From contig CBDCHP010000017.1 of the NCBI GenBank assembly GCA_965217265.1, positions 1-8,922 of the forward strand: DNA of 8,922 nucleotides, in the 5' to 3' direction. The notes below the pieces were generated by a model. The model saw nothing but the letters and a program-made list of their open reading frames with translations, was not told the DNA's origin and made no database searches. Shown in pieces: positions 1 through 7,054 of this stretch. The DNA comes from JAGRGG01 sp965217265. GTDB taxonomy: Bacteria; Pseudomonadota; Alphaproteobacteria; Geminicoccales; Geminicoccaceae. The translations under genes were made by a program, and so were the position numbers. The stretch's first letter is position 1. Every line of letters starts with the position of its first letter.

Positions 1-167
1 TCGGCCAAGCGCGGCGGGAAGGCGAAGGTGCAGCCGTTGGTCAACTCGACGATCACCCGATCGAGCTGCCGGTCGCAGCGCGCGGCCTGAGCCCGCGGCT
101 CACGTTGCCGCGCGACCCGGCCGCGCTCGAGGGCGGCGTCGATCTGGACGTCAGTCAACTCGGCCAT
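1..167 (-). CDS. DUF2442 domain protein (partial, runs off window)
   Basis: The 55 visible residues begin MAELTDVQIDAALERG and continue to DRVIVELTNGCTFAFPPRLA. The segment of the type VELxNGCTFxFPPRLA is the hallmark of DUF2442, small proteins of unknown function. The ATG at 167-165 is preceded by GGGAAGA at a suitable distance, which supports this start. DUF2442 genes are often found directly after a DUF4160 gene, as here, and the pair is sometimes suspected to be a toxin-antitoxin-like module; that role is not proven. The start overlapped the original stop of the DUF4160 gene (TGA at 153-151), so the two were translationally coupled. Because of the element inserted upstream, the DUF4160 reading frame now runs into this gene without a stop. 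The C-terminus lies outside the window. Confidence 0.78.
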   Translation of the reverse strand, partial: MAELTDVQIDAALERGRVARQREPRAQAARCDRQLDRVIVELTNGCTFAFPPRLA

Positions 168-452
168 GCATGTCTTCCCATCGCTGCAGCAGAATGGTTT
201 GATGCTCGACCACGATCCATCATCCGCAGAGCGGATGATCCGTCCCAAAGGGCGGCAGGCTCTGCCTGCCGAGGGGGCGCGGCGCACCCCGGCGCGGGTC
301 ATGCCGTCGGCCCAGACCAAGTCCGGGGCACCATCGGCGCCGAGCAGGTTGATCTTGGCCTCGCCGTCCCCGAAGACGTGGACGTGTGCCGGCCAGTGGT
401 CGTTCGTATAGATGACGACGCGCAGGCCATCGGCACGCACCACAGTAACCAT
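151..452 (-). pseudogene. DUF4160 gene, disrupted by a 62-bp palindromic insertion
   Basis: The first 59 residues (MVTVVRADGLRVVIYTNDHW, then PAHVHVFGDGEAKINLLG up to TRAGVRRA) match the N-terminal part of DUF4160 proteins, small proteins of about 80 residues and unknown function. The expected C-terminal end, VVEHQTILLQRWEDMHGRVD followed by TGA, is present at 213-151 but in another frame. Between them lies a 62-bp double-hairpin element (214-275). Removing those 62 bp joins both parts into one clean ORF of 79 codons. With the element, the original frame has no stop and continues into the DUF2442 gene, giving one open frame of at least 150 codons. The start ATG (452-450) has only a weak GGCGGC upstream. 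The gap to the divergent ORF at 471 is too small for a normal promoter, so this side may be a junction. Confidence 0.72.
214..275. repeat. Double-hairpin palindromic element inserted in DUF4160 gene
   Basis: Two inverted repeats sit side by side. The first is ATCATCCGC (219-227), loop AGA, GCGGATGAT (231-239), a perfect 9-bp stem. The second is CGGCAGGC (253-260), loop TCT, GCCTGCCG (264-271), a perfect 8-bp stem. The loops are each other's complement and the stems are 13 bp apart. The boundaries are set by where the DUF4160 coding sequence stops and resumes. The layout resembles REP/BIME-type or Rickettsia-palindrome-type elements, but I do not recognise the family and see no second copy in this window. 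Confidence 0.65.
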
Positions 453-470
453 GCCGCCGCATAACCCATC

Positions 471-959
471 ATGGGGTTCGGCGACGGCTACCGGACCGCG
501 TTGGTTCTCAAGGCGAACGCGGGGGTGGTGACGCTCTATGTGCCGAGCGAGCTGGCAGTGGTGCGGGTGGAAGCGGTGCGGCTGGCCAAGGCGACGAGCG
601 TGACCTACCGGCCGAGCGTCGTGCGGGCCAACATGCTCAGGCGGGCGAAGCTGTACCGGCAGATCGGGCGGCGGTTCGCGCGCCAGGCGGCGGTGCGGGC
701 GCTGCTCGCGCTGGGGACGAAGCAGGGGCTGATCGCGGCGTGCGTCGAGGCGGCAGCGTTGCCCGAGACGGTGGCGGCACGGGAGGCGCGCGCCTTGCGG
801 GCGGAGCGCATGGTCGAGTGGGCGGCGGCCGAGGCGGCGATCCGGGCGCGGATCGAGTGGCAACTGGCGCAGCCGGCCGAACCTGTGCCGGTTGCCAAGA
901 AGGGGCAGCGGCCGCGGCGGCGCGAGGCGCATCCCGACCAGATGGCGCTGGCGCTGTGA
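471..959 (+). CDS. Hypothetical protein, unknown family
   Basis: A 162-codon open frame with the GC-rich third positions typical of this genome, so it is probably coding. I do not recognise the family. The N-terminal part (residues 10-45) looks like beta strands (ALVLKANAGVVTLYVPSEL). From about residue 50 it is strongly helical and rich in Arg, Ala and Glu (LRRAKLYRQIGRRFARQAAV, later ARALRAERMVEWAAAEAAIR). It ends in a basic tail (KKGQRPRRREAHP) and a hydrophobic MALAL. No signal peptide or membrane segment is seen. The ATG at 471 has no clear ribosome binding site and follows an in-frame TAA at 462-464; GTG codons near 525 or the ATG at 633 are alternative starts, and the 5' end may be truncated at a junction with the DUF4160 gene. 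It lies upstream of the unknown gene at 1096. Confidence 0.5.
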   Translation: MGFGDGYRTALVLKANAGVVTLYVPSELAVVRVEAVRLAKATSVTYRPSVVRANMLRRAKLYRQIGRRFARQAAVRALLALGTKQGLIAACVEAAALPETVAAREARALRAERMVEWAAAEAAIRARIEWQLAQPAEPVPVAKKGQRPRRREAHPDQMALAL

Positions 960-1095
960 GGGAAGGCAGCCAGACGATGGTCCGGAGTGCGTCGGCTTTG
1001 GCAGTGGAGTCGTCGGTGCGCGTGGGCGACGGGGCGGTGATGGGGTAGAATGGGTGACGCGAACGAGGACCTCAAGGCGGCGGCGGGAGCGGCGG

Positions 1096-1356
1096 ATGAG
1101 GGCGAGAAAACGGGTGAGCTTGCACATGGCCCGGCTGCATCTGGCGCAGGCGGACGGCAAGGCGCTGCGCACGATCGGACTGCTGGAGATCGGCGAGGCA
1201 GGAGCGCTTGAGTTGCTGGCGGAGCTGCACCGGCTGCGGGCGGAGGAGCTGGAGAGCATGGCGTGGAAGCTAGGCGAGAGGGTCGAGGCGGAAGCCGAGG
1301 ACAGTCATGAGGTGCCGGAGTCGAGCATCAGGACGTTGCAGGAGTGGGCGACATAA
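1096..1356 (+). CDS. Hypothetical small helical protein (first copy of a repeated family)
   Basis: This 86-residue ORF starts at an ATG with GGGAG (1085-1089) six bases upstream. An ATG at 1126 is an alternative start. The middle part contains ARLHLAQADGKALRTIGLLE and then GALELLAELHRLRAEELE, a predicted amphipathic helix or short coiled coil. The tail is acidic. I do not recognise the family and no function can be given. A diverged second copy lies at about 6493-6817, directly after the RES toxin gene; the two share an 18-residue stretch without any difference and about 60 related residues overall, including synonymous changes. Conservation at the protein level is evidence that the frame was under selection. 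It may be cotranscribed with the ORF at 471-959. Confidence 0.5.
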   Translation: MRARKRVSLHMARLHLAQADGKALRTIGLLEIGEAGALELLAELHRLRAEELESMAWKLGERVEAEAEDSHEVPESSIRTLQEWAT

Positions 1357-1536
1357 GCGACGGTGGCGACAGCACACAGAAGAGTGCTGCATTGCAAGGA
1401 ATGGTAGTGACCGACAAAGAGAATGTACGCTGTAGGGTTGAGAGGCGGTGAACATCGCCACTTGAACGTCGACATCCGTTGCCCCTCCGCTCAGCTGCCA
1501 GCCTTCCGGTGCAGGTGAAAGCCAATTTTTGTAATA

Positions 1537-1557
1537 GGATCGACATAGGGTCGATCC
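1537..1557. repeat. Inverted repeat upstream of tRNA fragment
   Basis: GGATCGAC (1537-1544), a 5-base spacer ATAGG, then GTCGATCC (1550-1557): a perfect 8-bp inverted repeat. It lies 22 bases before the tRNA-like fragment, just after an AT-rich run. It could be a protein binding site at the end of an integrated element or a small RNA hairpin. There is no T-tract after it, so a terminator is unlikely. Confidence 0.5.
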
Positions 1558-1579
1558 CCGCGGGCGTCAGTTCCGATCA

Positions 1580-1620
1580 CTCTTAATCAGCGGGTTCAAG
1601 GTTCAAGCCCTTGTGCGCCT
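1580..1620 (+). other. 3' half of tRNA-Lys(CTT): probable att site remnant
   Basis: The sequence reads like a tRNA from the anticodon loop onward: loop CTCTTAA (1580-1586, anticodon CTT at 1582-1584), 3' anticodon strand TCAGC, variable region, a perfect T arm (CAAGG, loop TTCAAGC, CCTTG at 1596-1612), then TGCGCCT as the 3' acceptor strand. The 5' partners are missing: the bases before the loop (GATCA) pair poorly with TCAGC, and no AGGCGCA-like 5' acceptor strand is found upstream. A copy of only the 3' part that begins in the anticodon loop is what tyrosine-recombinase integration into a tRNA gene leaves at the far end of an element. Given the plus orientation, the intact tRNA would lie to the left, outside the window. 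Confidence 0.65.
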
Positions 1621-1711
1621 ACTACTCGTTTCAATGGGTTAAGCAATTTTTCAACAAGTGCCGTTCTAGTGCAGCTACCCAGCTTGTGGCTCTTGTCCTA
1701 TAGCTTGGTTA

Positions 1712-2090
1712 TTATGTGCCTAAAGGAATGGGGCGTGGGCGGCCAGACGAATCAAGGGCGACGAAAGTAAAAAGCGCCTCGGTGATCTTTTCGCTCTCGT
1801 CGCCGTCGCGCGGGCGGCGCCAAGCTTCGATCTTGAACTTCATCGAGCTGCGGCCAGCCTTGACGAGGTCAGCGTAAAGGGTGACTTCGTCGCCGACATG
1901 GACGGGCTTATGGAAGACAAAGCTGTCGACGGCGACGGTGGCGCAGCGGCCGCGGGCGAGCTTTGCGGCGGCATTGCCGGCAGCCATGTCCATCTGCGCC
2001 ATCAGCCAAAGATGTCGCCGGCCGGGTTGGTGTCGGCCAGCATGGCAACGGTACGGATCGAGGGTTGGCGTTCGTCGGGTTCGTCCACGC

Positions 2091-2094
<4 letters not shown>
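1712..2094 (-). pseudogene. Acyl-CoA thioesterase (YciA-like hotdog), frameshifted
   Basis: Two fragments together make one YciA-type acyl-CoA thioesterase of about 130 residues. Fragment one starts at GTG 2094, overlapping the synthetase stop (GTGA), and reads to MLADTNPAGDIFG and then TGA at 2004-2002. Fragment two (2002-1712, 96 residues) starts LMAQMD-like at MAQMDMAAGN and contains TVAVDSFVFHKPVHVGDEVT, the second conserved hotdog segment. The family motif is ADTNxxGDIFGGWLMAQ; here TTTGGC runs straight into TGATGGCG, so about 7 bases coding for the second Gly, Trp and part of Leu are missing, probably by slippage between GGC/GGCT repeats. The TGATG overlap could allow reinitiation, but neither half should have activity alone. 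Intact relatives hydrolyse acyl-CoA to free acid and CoA in the cytoplasm. A sequencing error is the main alternative. Confidence 0.82.
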
Positions 2095-4031
<1,937 letters not shown>

Positions 4032-4046
4032 CGCTCCCCCTCCCCC

Positions 4047-4577
4047 CTATTCTTGCGTTTGGGGCAACTCCCCCACCACCCGCCCGATCAACGCCGCTGC
4101 CCCCGGCGGGTTCAGCGCCTCCGCCTCCACCCGCCCCCAATCGACCGGCGCATCGTTCAGCTTGCGCAGCACCTCGATCAGGCCCCGGTTCTCGGCCACG
4201 GCCTCAGCGCAGGCTTGCTTGACCAGCGCTTGCGCCTCCGGCCTTGGCACGTGCTCGGCCAGCGCGAACGCCGCCGCCTCGGCCAGGACGAGGCCGTTGG
4301 TGGCGTCGAGGTTCGAGCGCATCCGCTTAGGCTCGACCTGCATCGTCGCGGCCAACCGCGTCGCGTGGTCGAGCGCGGCACCCGTGCCGGCCAGCATCTC
4401 GGGCAGCGTCGCCCATTCGAGCGCCCAGGTCGAGCCGTCGCGCTCGTGCGCGTGCAGCATCGTCTGGTGCATCGTGCCGATCAGGCCGGCGTTGCGGCGC
4501 GCGAGCGTGACCAGCGCCTCGGCCCGCACCGGGTTCGCCTTCTGCGGCATGGTCGACGAGCCGCCGCCCTCGGCCTC
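4047..4577 (-). pseudogene. PcaB-like lyase (fumarase/aspartase superfamily), C-terminal fragment
   Basis: About 176 residues of the C-terminal part of a lyase in the adenylosuccinate lyase/3-carboxy-cis,cis-muconate cycloisomerase group. The superfamily signature GSSTMPQKANPV is at the very start, followed by the helical core (HAHERDGSTWALEWATLPE, NLDATNGLVLAEAAAFAL), which looks most like PcaB. The family is normally 350-450 residues, so more than half, including the N-terminal active-site residues, is missing. Similarity stops between about 4571 and 4580, where the -35 box of the vapBC module begins. No 5' remainder of the gene is found downstream of vapC or elsewhere in the window, so this is not a simple insertion with both halves nearby. 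The stop (TAG 4049-4047) is 15 bases before the synthetase start, which suggests an original operon. Exact substrate is uncertain. Confidence 0.8.
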
Positions 4578-4578
4578 C

Positions 4579-4607
4579 TTGTTCTTAGCTAGCTTAATAG
4601 CTAAGAT
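4579..4607 (+). promoter_or_regulatory. Candidate vapBC promoter with operator in its spacer
   Basis: TTGTTC (4579-4584), a 17-base spacer, and TAAGAT (4602-4607) form a plausible -35/-10 pair about 40 bases before the antitoxin ATG. A perfect inverted repeat, CTTAGCTA (4584-4591), loop GCTTAA, TAGCTAAG (4598-4605), lies between and partly over the boxes. Type II antitoxins commonly repress their own operon through such a site, so an operator for the VapB-VapC complex is the natural reading. The AT-rich stretch contrasts with the surrounding coding DNA. Confidence 0.6.
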
Positions 4608-4646
4608 CGGCTTTCCTTCAATGTCTCTCTTTCGGCGAGGGCTCCC

Positions 4647-4934
4647 ATGACGACGGTCAACGTGCACGACGCCAAGACGCAGCTCTCCAAGCTGATCGCG
4701 CGGGTCGAGGCGGGCGAGGAGGTGGTGATCGCGCGCGCCGGCAGGCCGGTGGTGAAGCTGGTCCGCTTTGGCGAGGCAAAGCCCGAGCGTCGGCCGGACG
4801 CGCTGAAGGGGCTCGGCTCGGTCGACGCGGCGTTCTTCGAGCCTCTGCCCGAAGAGGAGTTGCGACTGTGGGAAGGAGAGCGCGAAGGGTCGATCGGTCT
4901 GAGGGAACCCATGGCCGGGGAGCGGCACGATTGA
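4647..4934 (+). CDS. vapB: Phd/YefM-family antitoxin (VapB)
   Basis: A 95-residue protein with a typical Phd/YefM N-terminal DNA-binding domain: MTTVNVHDAKTQLSKLIARV followed by EAGEEVVIARAGRPVVKLV (residues 1-39). The C-terminal half is acidic and probably disordered until bound (FFEPLPEEELRLWEGEREG), as expected for the part that wraps the toxin. The ATG is preceded by GAGGG at a good distance. It would neutralise the PIN-domain toxin encoded just downstream and repress the operon from the palindrome at 4584-4605. The stop TGA (4932-4934) lies 17 bases before the preferred vapC start, or overlaps it if the upstream TTG is used. The family assignment is clear; the partner is inferred from adjacency. 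Confidence 0.92.
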   Translation: MTTVNVHDAKTQLSKLIARVEAGEEVVIARAGRPVVKLVRFGEAKPERRPDALKGLGSVDAAFFEPLPEEELRLWEGEREGSIGLREPMAGERHD

Positions 4935-4951
4935 GTGAAGAAGGTGTCGGG

Positions 4952-5344
4952 TTGAGCGAGGCGCTGCTGCTCGACACGCACGCGCTGCTCTGGTGGCTGT
5001 TCAGCAGCGATAAGCTGTCGGTGGTCGTGCGTGAGGCGATCGCGGGCGAGGACCGGCGCGTGTGCGTGAGCGCGGTCTCGGCGTGGGAGATCGCGACCAA
5101 GCATCGGCTGGGCAAGCTGCCCGAGGCGGGGCCGCTGGTCGCCGAGATGCCGGCCATCCTTAGGGCGCAGAATTTCGAGCCTCTGTCGATCACGCTGGCG
5201 CACGCTTTGGCCGCAGGCCGGCTCGACTTTGCGCACCGCGATCCATTCGACCGGATGCTGATCGCGCAAGCGCTAGGCGAGGATCTGACCTTGGTCACGA
5301 ACGAGAGCCTGTTCGAGGCGGCCGGCGTCCGACGGCTTTGGTGA
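4952..5344 (+). CDS. vapC: VapC-family PIN-domain toxin ribonuclease
   Basis: A 130-residue PIN-domain protein of full VapC length. The acidic metal-binding residues are in place: D8 in LLDTHALLWW, E46 in SAWEIATK, D97 and D100 in HRDPFDRML, with E118 in LVTNES near the usual fourth position. PIN toxins of this type are Mg-dependent ribonucleases that cut tRNA or rRNA and stop translation. The start is chosen at TTG 4952, which has AAGAAGG (4939-4944... ending 4944) seven bases upstream and gives the usual short N-terminus before LLDTHA. TTG 4931 overlaps the antitoxin stop as TTGA and has GGGGAG upstream, so it is a real alternative adding seven residues. All catalytic residues remain, so the toxin is probably functional and its loss is constrained by the antitoxin. 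Confidence 0.92.
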   Translation: MSEALLLDTHALLWWLFSSDKLSVVVREAIAGEDRRVCVSAVSAWEIATKHRLGKLPEAGPLVAEMPAILRAQNFEPLSITLAHALAAGRLDFAHRDPFDRMLIAQALGEDLTLVTNESLFEAAGVRRLW

Positions 5345-5596
5345 GCCGCGCGGACGTGCGGCGTAAAGAACTTGCTGGCGGTCGATAAGGAAGGTCTCAC
5401 AGGTCGCCGAGATCGGTGTCCGACGAGGATCGGTCGATTAGGATACGCAATTTGCCGGCCTGAATGACCCGACGCACCGATTGCCGGCCCCTGAAGGGGC
5501 GGTATGCGGCTCAGAAGCGAGATTGATTGGGGCGGGTCGGACTCGGCAGCGCGAAGGTGACGGTCGTACAGTTCTTCGAGCTCGCCGTCCGCATAA
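5345..5596. other. Non-coding gap between the two toxin-antitoxin modules
   Basis: No convincing gene is seen on either strand. There is a small GC-rich hairpin GCCCC-TGAA-GGGGC (5487-5500) without a T-tract, and a loosely repeated TTGCCGGCC (5456 region and 5482-5490). An open but start-less minus-strand frame reads GELEELYDRHLRAAES near 5580-5530; it may be a relic, but I cannot place it in a family. Confidence 0.4.
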
Positions 5597-5618
5597 AATG
5601 ACGCTATATAGCGTCATT
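5597..5618. promoter_or_regulatory. Perfect 22-bp palindrome, candidate operator of the RES module
   Basis: AATGACGCTAT (5597-5607) is followed directly by its reverse complement ATAGCGTCATT (5608-5618), a perfect 22-bp palindrome centred 35 bases before the antitoxin ATG. TAAAAT (5594-5599), a good -10 candidate, overlaps its left end. No strong -35 is visible. The position fits an operator bound by the Xre-like antitoxin or the antitoxin-toxin complex. Confidence 0.65.
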
Positions 5619-5642
5619 CGCACCGGCATTCGAGGCTGACCG

Positions 5643-5993
5643 ATGAACCTCGCCGACTACGCGCAAGACGGCGTCTTCGTGCCGAAGAAGATCGCCGCCG
5701 CCTTGCGCACCACCAGCGAGGAGGTCGCGCGCACGGTCGGGCTCGGCAAGGACGCCGTGCAACGCAAGGACCGGGTCCGCTCCGATCGCACCCAACGTCG
5801 CCTTCGGGAAATGCTCGAGGTTCTCAACAAGGTCGAGCCGCGCTTCGGCTCCCCGCTCATCGCCTACGCCTGGTATCGGTCGGAGCCGTTGTCGGGTTTC
5901 GCCGGCCAGACGGCGATGCAGCTCGTGCGCGAAGGCCGGGCGCACGACGTGCTCGCGTACGTCGACGCCGTCGACGCCGGCGTCTTTGCTTGA
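5643..5993 (+). CDS. MbcA/ParS/Xre-type antitoxin (DUF2384)
   Basis: A 116-residue antitoxin of the Xre/MbcA/ParS family. Residues about 12-43 (VPKKIAAALRTTSEEVARTV, then GLGKDAVQRK) form a helix-turn-helix-like N-terminal domain. Residues about 55-116 are the DUF2384 toxin-binding domain (MLEVLNKVEPRFGSPLIAYA, then EPLSGFAGQTAMQLVREGRA). The GAGG at 5632-5635 lies seven bases before the ATG. The gene overlaps the RES toxin by four bases, so production of both is coupled. By family precedent it blocks the toxin active site with its C-terminal region and represses transcription through the palindrome at 5597-5618. The length is usual, with no sign of damage. Confidence 0.92.
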   Translation: MNLADYAQDGVFVPKKIAAALRTTSEEVARTVGLGKDAVQRKDRVRSDRTQRRLREMLEVLNKVEPRFGSPLIAYAWYRSEPLSGFAGQTAMQLVREGRAHDVLAYVDAVDAGVFA

Positions 5994-6496
5994 AGGGCGA
6001 TCGCTATCGGGGTCTGCTCTACCGGGCGCTCAACCCGATCTACGCCAGGACGCCGCTCTCCGACCGGGGAGCGGGCATTTACGGCGGGCGTTTCAACCGC
6101 CGCGGCTTGGACACACTGTACCTGGCACTAGCCCCTGAAACGGCCATTCGTGAGGCCAATCAGGTCGGCACGCTGCAGCCGACGACCCTGGTCGCCTGTC
6201 GGGCGAACATCGCGCCCGTCTTCGACGCGCGCGACCGTACGGCGCTTAATGACCGGCACGTAACCGACGCGATGCTGGCGGATCCCGGCTGGCGCGAAAC
6301 GATGTTGCGCGGCGAGATCGCGCCGACGCAGAGCTTCGCCGACGCGCTCATCGGCGCCGGCTTCGCAGGTTTGTTGGTTCGAAGCTTCGCGCCCGGCGTC
6401 GGGCCTGGCGCGCTCAATCTCGTGCTCTGGCGCTGGAACTCGACGCAGGACGATGTTCTCGAGTTGATCGACGACGAGGGTCGATTGAAATCTTGA
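5990..6496 (+). CDS. RES-domain toxin (NAD+-degrading)
   Basis: A 168-residue RES-domain protein. The name-giving residues fit R34 in YGGRFNRRG, E55 in AIREAN and S132 in LLVRSFAPG; LYRA at 10-13 and TLYLALAPETAI at 42-53 are also typical. Characterised relatives (MbcT of Mycobacterium tuberculosis, RES-Xre of Pseudomonas putida) deplete cellular NAD+, MbcT by phosphorolysis. The start is TTG 5990, overlapping the antitoxin stop as TTGA, with no good Shine-Dalgarno sequence. Translation therefore probably depends on coupling from the antitoxin, which would keep toxin levels low. Full length with all key residues, so likely active. Its own stop (6494-6496) again forms TTGA with the next open frame. 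Confidence 0.92.
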   Translation: MKGDRYRGLLYRALNPIYARTPLSDRGAGIYGGRFNRRGLDTLYLALAPETAIREANQVGTLQPTTLVACRANIAPVFDARDRTALNDRHVTDAMLADPGWRETMLRGEIAPTQSFADALIGAGFAGLLVRSFAPGVGPGALNLVLWRWNSTQDDVLELIDDEGRLKS

Positions 6497-6817
6497 GGTC
6501 AGCGTCCGCGTTGTTGCTGGAAAAGCTTTGCCAGGAACGTCCGAACCTTGAGCAGATCGCGCCGATCCTGATGCGCTCAGCATCACAGCGAGAATGTGCC
6601 GAGCTGCGTCATCAAATTTCGAGTCAAGGTATCGCTGAAGCGGCGGTCATCCTGCAGGTGGCGCGCTGGCACTTCGTGCGGGCAGAAGGCGCTGCTAAGG
6701 GTCATCGCGCGGCTGGAGGTCGGTGAAGAAGGGGCGCTTGAGTTACTGGCGGAGCTGCACCGGCTGCGGGCGGAGGAACTGGAAGGCGTGACGTGGAAGG
6801 TTGGCGAAGCGGGATGA
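6493..6817 (+). pseudogene. Frameshifted second copy of the small helical gene family
   Basis: This is a diverged copy of the gene at 1096-1356, split over two frames. The first frame could start at TTG 6493, overlapping the RES stop as TTGA, or at ATG 6571. It reads LLLEKLCQERPNLEQIAP and later ILQVARWHFVRAEG, matching SLHMARLHLAQADG of the other copy. Similarity then continues in the next frame from about 6693 (KALLRVIARLEVGEEG, GALELLAELHRLRAEELE) to the TGA at 6815-6817. Comparison with the first copy suggests a net loss of two bases near 6690-6700. I do not recognise the family. Its tight link to the RES toxin gene could mean a third member of that operon, or only that an element's gene lies next to it. 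Confidence 0.55.
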
Positions 6818-7054
6818 GACGGCAGGTTTTACAAAGAGAAGCAGGTCTCTAAGAACCGTTGTGTCTGGCCGACAGCGTCAGCCATCCGTCTTCTCATTGC
6901 TGCCGTTCGGCCCACGGCCGCCAGGCCTCGGCAATCGCACGACGCAGGCACCCGAACAGGCGGGCGACGTTCGCGATCCGCGATCTCGGGCGGGGTTTCC
7001 TTCTCGACCGTTGCGACACCGGGCGTGCGGGACCCGAGCCCTGCACGGTCGATC
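6818..7054. other. Junction stretch without recognisable gene
   Basis: Between the broken small gene and the start of TraA similarity nothing can be identified. The TraA frame is open throughout, but its residues here do not resemble TraA. On the minus strand a frame reads RIANVARLFGCLRRAIAEAW before a TGA near 6895, which looks protein-like and could be the tail of a lost gene. This stretch therefore probably joins unrelated pieces. Confidence 0.4.

Larger units (their letters stand above)
1357..1711. other. Non-coding stretch holding an att-like tRNA fragment
   Basis: No ORF here has convincing protein character. The stretch is less GC-rich than its surroundings. It holds an inverted repeat (1537-1557) and a tRNA 3' fragment (1580-1620). 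Beyond the tRNA fragment, 1621-1711 is AT-richer, and the octamer CAATTTTT occurs on both sides of the fragment (1523-1530 and 1645-1652). I see no clear terminator for the thioesterase operon that ends at 1712. Confidence 0.5.

Noticed and set aside
977..1048. Short ORF reading MVRSASALAVESS, resembling RSASAL at the start of the second copy near 6496
   Set aside because: Six shared residues without further similarity downstream; too little to claim that the first copy extends upstream.
1580..1620. A functional tRNA gene
   Set aside because: The D arm, the 5' acceptor strand and a pairing 5' anticodon strand are all absent.
4578..4928. Minus-strand extension of the lyase frame across the vapB gene
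   Set aside because: The residues upstream of about 4577 do not resemble any lyase and lie antisense to a clear antitoxin gene, so the frame is open only by chance.
5487..5500. GCCCC-TGAA-GGGGC hairpin as terminator of vapBC
   Set aside because: Short stem with no T-tract and about 140 bases after the stop; not enough for a terminator call.
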